The position numbers and the translations under genes are program-made. 6,585 bases of DNA, from NCBI RefSeq assembly GCF_019695415.1, contig NZ_JAIFKJ010000256.1, positions 1 through 6,585 of the forward strand, in the 5' to 3' direction. Positions within the stretch are counted from its first letter, which is position 1. Each line of letters opens with the position of its first letter. This stretch comes from Thiohalocapsa sp. (lineage in GTDB: Bacteria; Pseudomonadota; Gammaproteobacteria; Chromatiales; Chromatiaceae). Below the pieces are notes generated by a model. The model was not told the origin of the DNA and searched no databases. It saw only the letters and a list, made by a program, of their open reading frames with translations. Shown here piece by piece: positions 1-5,349 of the stretch.

Positions 1-891
1 TTCGATGAAGGCGCGATGGTCGAGGCCGGTGACCTGCTGTTTCGGATCGAGCGCGAGCCGTACGAGGCTAACGTCACCGCCCGCCCAGCCGATCTTGAGC
101 GGACCACGGCCACCCTCACCAACGCCCGCCTGCAGCGCGAGCGCCTGGAGCCCTTGATCGAGCGCGGCGGCGCCACCCAGGCGCAGCTCGATGCCGCCAT
201 CGCCGCCGAGCAGGAGGCGAGCGCCGCACGCGATGCCGCGCAGGCGGCCCTCCAGCGCGCCGAGATCGAGCTGACCTATACCGAGATCCGGGCGCCGTTC
301 ACCGGGCGTATCGGCCGGGTGGCCTTCGCCGAGGGCGCGGTGGTCGGCCCCCAGTCGGGCCCGCTGGCGCGGCTGGTGCGCCTCGACCCCATTTACGTCA
401 ATATCCCGGTGAATGACCGCACCATGCTCGCCGTGCGGCGGATGCAGGACAGCACCGATCAATTCCGACCCTACGTCAGGCTGGCGGACGATTCCATGCT
501 GGACGAGCCAGGCCGCTTCGAGTTCTTCGATCCTGAGGTCGATCCGACCACCGATACGGTGCGCGTGCGGGCGAGCTTCGACAACGAACAGCAGCTGCTG
601 CTGCCCGGACAGTTCGTGACCGTCGTCTCCCGCGCGACCGAGCCGGAGATGGCCATGGTGGTGCCGCAGATTGCGGTGCAGCAGGACCAGGCCGGGCGCT
701 TCGTGCTGGTGGTGACGCCGGAGGATGAGGTTGTGCTTGCCCGCGTCGAGCTCGGCGCACGGGTGGATACCGACTGGATCGTCCAATCCGGCCTGCAGAC
801 GGGACAGCAAGTCATCGTGGAAGGGGTGCAGAAGGCGCGTCCGGGCATGGTGGTGCAGCCCAATCCAGCAGCGCTGTACGACGAGGGCTGA
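1..891 (+). CDS. RND efflux periplasmic adaptor (membrane fusion protein), 5'-truncated by window
   Basis: The adaptor bridges an RND inner-membrane pump and an outer-membrane channel in the periplasm. The frame is open from base 1 and 296 codons are visible; AcrA/MexA-type proteins usually have about 370-400 residues, so some 75-100 N-terminal residues, including any signal peptide or lipobox, lie before the window. In fragment numbering, the first lipoyl half ends near GDLLFRIEREPYEA (10-23). An Ala/Glu/Arg-rich alpha-helical hairpin covers about 25-92. The second lipoyl half carries IRAPFTGRIG (96-105). The beta-barrel includes VDPTTDTVRVRASF (180-193) and LLLPGQFV (199-206), followed by a membrane-proximal domain. 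The TGA at 889-891 is six bases before the pump ATG, and a GAGGG at 883-887 inside the last codons probably serves the pump gene, implying translational coupling. The exported substrate cannot be told from sequence. The family call is very sure. Confidence 0.96.
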   Translation, partial: FDEGAMVEAGDLLFRIEREPYEANVTARPADLERTTATLTNARLQRERLEPLIERGGATQAQLDAAIAAEQEASAARDAAQAALQRAEIELTYTEIRAPFTGRIGRVAFAEGAVVGPQSGPLARLVRLDPIYVNIPVNDRTMLAVRRMQDSTDQFRPYVRLADDSMLDEPGRFEFFDPEVDPTTDTVRVRASFDNEQQLLLPGQFVTVVSRATEPEMAMVVPQIAVQQDQAGRFVLVVTPEDEVVLARVELGARVDTDWIVQSGLQTGQQVIVEGVQKARPGMVVQPNPAALYDEG

Positions 892-897
892 GCCGCC

Positions 898-3800
898 ATG
901 TTCTCCGCCTTCTTCATCAACCGCGCGCGCTTCGCGATGGTCATCTCGCTGGTGATCGTCATCGCCGGCGTCATCGCCATCCGTGTGCTGCCGGTGGCAC
1001 AGTTCCCGGACATCGTGCCGCCACAGGTGTCGGTGCAGGGCTTCTACCCCGGCGCCAATGCCGAAGTCGTCGCCGAGACCGTCGCCGCCCCCATCGAGGC
1101 GGAGGTCAACGGCGTCGACGACATGCTGTACATGACCTCCACCAGCGACAACACCGGGCAGTATCGGCTCGATGTGACCTTCGCGGTGGGCACCGACCCG
1201 GACATCGCGGCGGTCAATGTGCAGAACCGTGTCGCGCTGGCGCTGCCGACGCTGCCGGCGGAGGTGACCCAGCAGGGTGTCTCGGTGCGCAAGCAGTCCA
1301 CCAGCATGCTGCTGACGGTAAACCTGCAATCGCCGAACGGCACCTTCGACCGGCTGTTCCTCTCCAACTACATGGAGATCAACATCCGCGACGCCCTGGC
1401 GCGACTGCCCGGTGTCGGCGAAGCGAGCCAGTTCGGACCGCTGGATTACGCCATGCGCGTCTGGTTGGACCCGCAGGAGATGACCGCACTCGGCCTCAGC
1501 GAGGGCGAGGTGGTGAGCGCCATCCGCCGCCAGAACCTCCAGGCCGCCGTCGGCCGGCTCGGCGCCCCGCCCGGCAACGAAGGGCGCGCCTTCACCTACA
1601 GCCTGCAGGCCCAGGGGCGGCTCACCGAGGTGTCCGAGTTCGAGCAGATCCTGGTGCGCACCAACCCGGACGGCTCCACCATCCGCCTCGGGGACATCGC
1701 CCGCATCGAGCTCGGCGCCCAAACCTACGATGCCAATGCCTGGATCGACGGGGCGCCCACGGCGGCGCTCGGCATCTACCTCGGACCGGGGGCCAACGCA
1801 CTGGAGACCGCCGATCGCGTCTACGAGACGCTGGAGCAGCTCGCCGAGCGCTTCCCGGACGACCTGGAATACGCCATCTACTACGACACCACGGACTTCG
1901 TGCGCATCAGCATGCGCAACGTGGTCATCACCCTGCTCCAGGCGCTGGGGCTGGTCATCCTGGTGACCTATGTCTTCCTCGGCGACTGGCGCGCCACCCT
2001 GGTGCCGGTGCTGGCGATTCCGGTCTCCATCGTCGGCACTTTCGCGATTCTGCTGGCGGCTGGCCTGTCCATCAACACGGTGTCCATGTTCGCGGTGATC
2101 CTTGCCATCGGCATCGTCGTGGATGATGCCATCGTCGTAGTGGAGAACACCCAGCGCCTGATCGACGAGGAGGGGCTCGGCGCCAAGGCGGCCGCCAAGC
2201 GCGCCATGGAGCAGGTCACCGGGCCGGTCGTTGCCACCACCCTGGTGCTGTACGCGGTGTTCGTGCCCACCGCCTTTCTGCCCGGCATCACGGGCCAGCT
2301 GTACTTGCAGTTCGCGGTGACCATCTCGGTGGCGGTGACGATCTCGTCGCTGGTGGCCCTGACCCTGAGCCCGGCGCTCTGCGGCCTGCTGCTGCGCCCG
2401 TCGCGCGCGCCGCGCGGCCCGCTGCGCTGGTTCAACAAGGGGCTGGACAAGACGCGCAAGGGCTACACCGCACTGGTGGCCGGCATCGGCAAGGTCTCCA
2501 TCGTCGCGGTGTTGATCATCGTCGCCAGCGGCGTCGCCGCAGGCTGGCTGTTCGACAAGGTGCCTACCGGCTTCATCCCGAGCGAGGACACGGGCTACTT
2601 CTTCGTCGACGTATCCCTGCCGGACGCGTCGTCGGTGGCCCGTACCGGCGCAGTGCTGGAGCAGGTACAGCAGACCCTTGCCGCCGAAGAGGAGGTGGAC
2701 CACGTGCTGACGGTGGCCGGGTTCAGCCTGCTCGCGGGCGTGCGCTCCAGCGGCGGCCTTGCCATCGCCGTGCTCAAGCACTGGGACGACCGGCCCGGGC
2801 CTCAGTCCACGTCTGACGCCGTGCTGGCGCGGGTGCAGCCCAAGCTGCTGTCCATCCCGCAGGCGACGGTGTTCGCCTTCGCGGCGCCGCCGATTCAGGG
2901 CCTCGGTACCGCCGGCGGCATCGAGGCGGAGCTGCTGGACCTCGCCGGCCGCTCGCCGGAGGAGCTGGCGCAAACCCTTCAGGGCTTCCTGATCAACTCC
3001 AGCCAGAGCCCGGAGATCCAGCGCGCCTTCTCCACCTTCAGCGCCCGCACGCCGCAGCTGTTCCTCGACATCGACCGCAAGCGCGCGGAGACCATGGGGG
3101 TGCCCATCTCGGACCTGTTCCTGACCCTGCAGGCGAATCTGGGCTCGCTGTACGTCAACGACTTCAACCTCTTCGGGCGCACCTTCCGCGTCTTCATGCA
3201 GGCCGACGCGCCGTTTCGGATGAGCCCGGAGAACCTCTCCAAGCTGCATGTGCGCAACAACCGCGGCCAGATGGTGCCGCTGGCCTCCCTGGTGACGGTT
3301 GAGCCGGTGCTCGGCCCTGAGAGCACGCGGCGCTTCAACATGTTCCGTGCCGCGAGCCTAAACGTGACACCCACCGGCAGCACCGGCGAGGGCATCACTG
3401 CCCTGCGGGAGATCGAGCGCGACAATCTGCCCGCCGGCTACGCCATCGATTGGAGCGGGACGACCTTCCAGGAGGTGCAGGCCGGCGGCGAGGCGGCCAT
3501 CGTGCTGGCACTGGCGCTGTTGTTCGTCTACCTGTTCCTGGTCGCCCAGTACGAGAGCTGGACCGTGCCTACGTCGGTCATCCTGTCCGTGGTCATCGCC
3601 GGCGCCGGCGGTCTCGCCGCCACCTGGGCGGTGGGGCTGGACAACAACGTCTACACCCAGATCGGCCTGGTAATGTTGATCGGCCTGGCGAGCAAGAACG
3701 CGATCCTCATCGTCGAGTTCGCCAAGCAGCTGCGCGAGGAAGGACGCCCCATCCAGCAGGCGGCGGCCGATGCGGCGAGCATCCGCTTCCGCGCCGTGCT

Positions 3801-4023
3801 CATGACCGCGTTCAGCTTCATTCTCGGCATGCTGCCGCTGCTGCTGGCAACCGGCGCTGGTGCGGCGAGCCAGATCTCGCTCGGTGTTGTGGTGTTTGGC
3901 GGCATGCTCGCGGCGACCATCCTCGGGATCATCATCATCCCGCCGCTCTACGTCTTCGTGCAGAGCCTGCGCGAGCGGGTCAAAGGCGGCGGATCCGCGG
4001 CCGCCGCCGCGGCGGAGACCTGA
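898..4023 (+). CDS. RND efflux pump, HAE1 (AcrB-like) inner-membrane permease
   Basis: Proton-driven exporter subunit, 1041 residues, the normal full length for AcrB/MexB-type pumps, which act as trimers and commonly export drugs, detergents or other amphiphiles. The start MFSAFFINRARFAMVI matches the family's N-terminus, where TM1 follows at once (about 9-29). TM2-TM6 fall at about 339-494, TM7 at 533-551 and TM8-TM12 at 866-1022, separated by two large periplasmic loops carrying the porter and docking domains. The proton relay is intact: D409 and D410 in GIVVDDAIVVVEN (TM4), K933 in LIGLASKNAILIVEF (TM10) and T970 in RAVLMTAFSF (TM11), equivalent to AcrB D407, D408, K940 and T978. AGFSLLAGVRSSGG (607-620) lies in the switch-loop region. 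The C-terminus ends in a Gly/Ala-rich tail. It is co-transcribed with the adaptor upstream; no outer-membrane factor gene follows, so a TolC-like protein from elsewhere is inferred. Substrate unknown. Confidence 0.98.
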   Translation: MFSAFFINRARFAMVISLVIVIAGVIAIRVLPVAQFPDIVPPQVSVQGFYPGANAEVVAETVAAPIEAEVNGVDDMLYMTSTSDNTGQYRLDVTFAVGTDPDIAAVNVQNRVALALPTLPAEVTQQGVSVRKQSTSMLLTVNLQSPNGTFDRLFLSNYMEINIRDALARLPGVGEASQFGPLDYAMRVWLDPQEMTALGLSEGEVVSAIRRQNLQAAVGRLGAPPGNEGRAFTYSLQAQGRLTEVSEFEQILVRTNPDGSTIRLGDIARIELGAQTYDANAWIDGAPTAALGIYLGPGANALETADRVYETLEQLAERFPDDLEYAIYYDTTDFVRISMRNVVITLLQALGLVILVTYVFLGDWRATLVPVLAIPVSIVGTFAILLAAGLSINTVSMFAVILAIGIVVDDAIVVVENTQRLIDEEGLGAKAAAKRAMEQVTGPVVATTLVLYAVFVPTAFLPGITGQLYLQFAVTISVAVTISSLVALTLSPALCGLLLRPSRAPRGPLRWFNKGLDKTRKGYTALVAGIGKVSIVAVLIIVASGVAAGWLFDKVPTGFIPSEDTGYFFVDVSLPDASSVARTGAVLEQVQQTLAAEEEVDHVLTVAGFSLLAGVRSSGGLAIAVLKHWDDRPGPQSTSDAVLARVQPKLLSIPQATVFAFAAPPIQGLGTAGGIEAELLDLAGRSPEELAQTLQGFLINSSQSPEIQRAFSTFSARTPQLFLDIDRKRAETMGVPISDLFLTLQANLGSLYVNDFNLFGRTFRVFMQADAPFRMSPENLSKLHVRNNRGQMVPLASLVTVEPVLGPESTRRFNMFRAASLNVTPTGSTGEGITALREIERDNLPAGYAIDWSGTTFQEVQAGGEAAIVLALALLFVYLFLVAQYESWTVPTSVILSVVIAGAGGLAATWAVGLDNNVYTQIGLVMLIGLASKNAILIVEFAKQLREEGRPIQQAAADAASIRFRAVLMTAFSFILGMLPLLLATGAGAASQISLGVVVFGGMLAATILGIIIIPPLYVFVQSLRERVKGGGSAAAAAAET

Positions 4024-4058
4024 TCCGGCCCCCGCGAGCGCGGGCATCCGCCGTAAAA

Positions 4059-4081
4059 TCGGGCTGAGCAACCAAGCCCGA
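4059..4081 (-). terminator. Possible intrinsic terminator, read on the minus strand
   Basis: A perfect 7-bp stem, TCGGGCT (4059-4065) with AGCCCGA (4075-4081), encloses a 9-base loop. On the plus strand no T-run follows, so it is a poor terminator for the pump operon. On the minus strand the stem is followed directly by TTTT (complement of AAAA at 4055-4058), a short but correctly placed U-tract. No minus-strand gene is visible that would use it. A second compact inverted repeat, CCCGCG-AG-CGCGGG, lies at 4031-4044 and may add to an RNA 3' structure after the pump gene. Confidence 0.35.
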
Positions 4082-4143
4082 CAAGACGACAACAAAGCGT
4101 CCTAGGGCCGCGGCGCCGGCACCAGGGGGCGGGATGTCGATCT

Positions 4144-4217
4144 GTGGGAGCGGCATCCCTGCCGCGACGACTTCCAGAGCGCCGCGATGCCCATCGCGGC
4201 AGGAAGGCCGCTCCCAC
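4144..4217 (+). repeat. REPIN 1: two inverted REP units
   Basis: A left unit at 4144-4168 starts GTGGGAGCGGC and ends GCCGCGAC. Its inverted partner at 4193-4217, read on the other strand, starts GTGGGAGCGGC and ends GCCGCGAT, with 22 of 25 positions the same. Each unit is itself an imperfect palindrome (GCGGC/GCCGC). The 24-base middle holds GCCGCGATG (4181-4189), which pairs perfectly with CATCGCGGC (4192-4200) and so competes with the outer pairing. The layout fits a REPIN, a REP doublet that folds into a hairpin and is moved in trans by a RAYT (TnpA-REP) transposase. No RAYT gene is in the window. Confidence 0.85.
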
Positions 4218-4231
4218 GGCGACCCTTCGAT

Positions 4232-4306
4232 GTGGGAGCGGCATCCTTGCCGCGACACGCAGCTGCCATGGCTCTGAAAGCCGTCGCGGCCAGAGGCCGC
4301 TCCCAC
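4232..4306 (-). repeat. REPIN 2: second inverted REP pair, opposite orientation
   Basis: The left unit at 4232-4256 differs from the first unit of REPIN 1 at one of 25 bases. The inverted right unit at 4283-4306 reads GTGGGAGCGGC...GGCCGCGAC on the minus strand. The 26-base middle is not symmetric. Read on the minus strand it begins GGCTTTCAGAGC, matching GACTTCCAGAGC at the start of the middle of REPIN 1, so the whole element is inverted relative to REPIN 1. Only 14 bases separate the two. Such elements can act as mRNA 3' hairpins or as binding sites for DNA-bending proteins or gyrase in some bacteria; no such role is shown here. Confidence 0.83.
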
Positions 4307-4319
4307 AGCAGCCAATGGT

Positions 4320-4401
4320 GTGCTCACGAATCCGGATAGCGGAGCACCCCTCGGGACGCGCGGCCGGCCGCGCCGCCAGTCCAGCCCCAGTGCTAGGCTG
4401 G
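4320..4401. other. Cluster of short palindromes between the REPINs and the channel pseudogene
   Basis: Three separate inverted repeats lie in 82 bases: GTGCTC (4320-4325) with GAGCAC (4342-4347); a 16-base perfect palindrome at 4358-4373 centred on GGCCGGCC; and CCAGCC (4381-4386) with GGCTGG (4396-4401) around a 9-base loop. There is no T-run after any of them. TGCTAGGCT at 4391-4399 loosely resembles an extended -10 element for the gene at 4428, but no matching -35 is seen. The roles are unknown; in DNA this GC-rich some are expected by chance. Confidence 0.3.
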
Positions 4402-4427
4402 CGCGGTCTTGAAGCCCGTAGTTGCCG

Positions 4428-4991
4428 ATGAGATCCCCCATCACCTGGCTGGTCGCGTTGTTCGTACTCGGCGGCGCCGACCCGCTCGTTGCCCAGCCAG
4501 AGACCAGCGAAGCAGGGACGGCCGCGGGAGCAACCGAGCCGGCCCACACGGAGCCGATGACCATAGCCACCCGCCACCCGCCGCCGTTTGCGATCAAGTC
4601 CGACGACGGCCAGTGGTCGGGCATCGCCATCGCGCTCTGGGGTCGGATCAGCGAGCGCAACGGCTATGACTTCCGTTATACCCAGCTGGGGCTCAAAGAG
4701 ATGCTCGATGCCGTGGTTGCAGGGCGCATCGACGCCGGCGCGGCAGCGCTGACCATCACCAGCGACCGCGAGCAGGTCATGGACTTCTCGCACCCCTTTC
4801 ACACCGCCGGACTCGCCGTCGCCGTGCCGCTTCGCAGTACCAGCCTGTTTCAGGTGGTCAAGCGCTTCCTGTCCCCCGCCTTCCTGGCCGTCGTCGCCGC
4901 GCTGCTGACATTGGTGGTGGCCGTCGGGGTACTGATCTGGCTCGCCGAGCGCCGCGGTGCTCGACGTGATCCGCTCCGAGGAGTGGATTAG
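4428..4991 (+). pseudogene. Truncated ionotropic glutamate-receptor-type channel (GluR0-like), N-terminal part
   Basis: Intact family members are membrane channels gated by amino-acid binding: a periplasmic SBP_bac_3-type clamshell is interrupted by a TM1-pore-TM2 unit. From the ATG at 4428 (a TTG lies two codons upstream at 4422; no strong Shine-Dalgarno for either) the frame gives 187 residues. Residues 1-22 look like a signal peptide ending LVA. Residues 43-134 are ligand-binding lobe 1, with IATRHPPPFAIKSDDGQWSG and ALTITSDREQVMDFSHPF. R114 in this motif aligns with the arginine that binds the ligand alpha-carboxylate in animal receptors (LTITLVREEVIDFSKPF). FLSPAFLAVVAALLTLVVAV begins TM1 (about 150-173). 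After WLAERR the frame runs into unrelated residues and stops; the pore with its filter, TM2 and lobe 2 are missing. The protein's true C-terminal end follows in another frame. A short product could still be made but cannot form a clamshell or pore. Confidence 0.85.
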
Positions 4992-5025
4992 GATCCTCGA
5001 TCAGTATCTCGGCGCCGAATACTGA
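4951..5025 (+). pseudogene. C-terminal remnant of the same glutamate-receptor-type channel, frame-shifted
   Basis: In the frame one base on from the N-terminal part, this stretch reads AAVLDVIRSEEWIRILDQYL followed by GAEY and a TGA at 5023-5025. That is the usual ending of SBP_bac_3/GluR0-type proteins, with a last helix of the form ALL.I..S.EW..IL..YLG. It overlaps the final out-of-frame codons of the N-terminal part, so the junction lies at about 4948-4956. From a usual family length near 350-400 residues I estimate that 150-200 codons have been lost, with the frame shifted by the deletion. A single base-calling error cannot explain this, because the pore and lobe 2 are absent from the window altogether. 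Confidence 0.75.
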
Positions 5026-5178
5026 GCTGTTATACCCGAGCCAGATCGAGCTGCTGAGTGCGCTACGCATAAGATCAATCCTGTGCAGCGATCGCTTTCA
5101 ATAGGGATCTCCCCGAGGTGCAAGGCGACGGTCGTTTTGCATTCACCGACCGCGCCGTCGGTCAGCCGCTCAGCTGCC

Positions 5179-5205
5179 TTGACCGGCATCCGCGACCTGT
5201 ATAGC
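5179..5205 (+). promoter_or_regulatory. Weak candidate sigma-70 promoter for the V-ATPase gene
   Basis: TTGACC (5179-5184, five of six to the consensus -35) is followed after 15 bases by TATAGC (5200-5205, four of six to the -10). The spacer is two bases shorter than ideal. If used, it would give a leader of roughly 140 bases before the ATG at 5350. It is the best match I noticed in the gap, but such matches arise by chance. Confidence 0.25.
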
Positions 5206-5338
5206 CTCGCCGCCACTTGTGCTTCGGCGCGGCGCAAACGCCAGCGAATGCGCGTTTCCGAAAAATGCGCGGTCAACGCTGTTTTGCAGGTTGCGCGCGC
5301 GTGTGCATTCCCGCGTGTCCATTCCCATGAGCGCGGCG

Positions 5339-5345
5339 AAGGAGG
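5339..5345 (+). promoter_or_regulatory. Strong Shine-Dalgarno site of the V-ATPase subunit B gene
   Basis: AAGGAGG is a near-perfect match to the anti-Shine-Dalgarno sequence, four bases before the ATG at 5350. It is the strongest ribosome-binding site in the window and fixes the start of subunit B. The spacing is on the short side. Its strength suggests independent translation initiation rather than coupling to an upstream gene. Confidence 0.8.
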
Positions 5346-5349
5346 CTTT

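Larger units (their letters stand above)
5026..5349. other. 324-base gap without a supportable gene
   Basis: The stretch separates the channel remnant from the V-ATPase gene. Its base composition looks more mixed than the flanking genes, with AT-richer patches such as 5066-5107. The longest open frame is on the minus strand (5001-5276, 91 codons); it overlaps the channel remnant and shows no motif I recognise. I see nothing like the C-terminus of a V-ATPase A subunit in the plus frames. Visible structures are a 10-base palindrome AGCGATCGCT (5087-5096) and two overlapping hairpins, 5129-5134 with 5147-5152 and 5145-5150 with 5157-5162. It could be decayed coding DNA or the leader region of the V-ATPase gene. 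Confidence 0.5.

Noticed and set aside
3982..4020. Low-complexity Gly/Ala tail of the pump as a sign of frameshift
   Set aside because: The frame stays open to a normal stop at the usual family length, and variable C-terminal tails after TM12 are common in RND pumps.
3358..4095. 245-codon minus-strand frame across the end of the pump gene
   Set aside because: Antisense to conserved pump TM8-TM12; composition is typical of a high-GC shadow frame and no motif is visible.
4144..4306. CRISPR array
   Set aside because: There are four related units, but they alternate in orientation as inverted pairs and the intervening segments are of unequal length; this is REPIN structure, not direct repeats with uniform spacers.
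4144..4431. 95-codon plus-strand frame beginning inside REPIN 1
   Set aside because: Its residues are almost entirely translated REP repeats and palindromes, with no plausible ribosome-binding site or family.
3948..4802. 284-codon minus-strand frame spanning the REPIN region and the channel gene
   Set aside because: It runs through four REP units and is antisense to a recognisable signal peptide and ligand-binding lobe; no protein family is recognisable.
5087..5096. HIP1-like palindrome (GCGATCGC core)
   Set aside because: A single copy only; in GC-rich DNA one occurrence has no meaning, and nothing else suggests a cyanobacterium.
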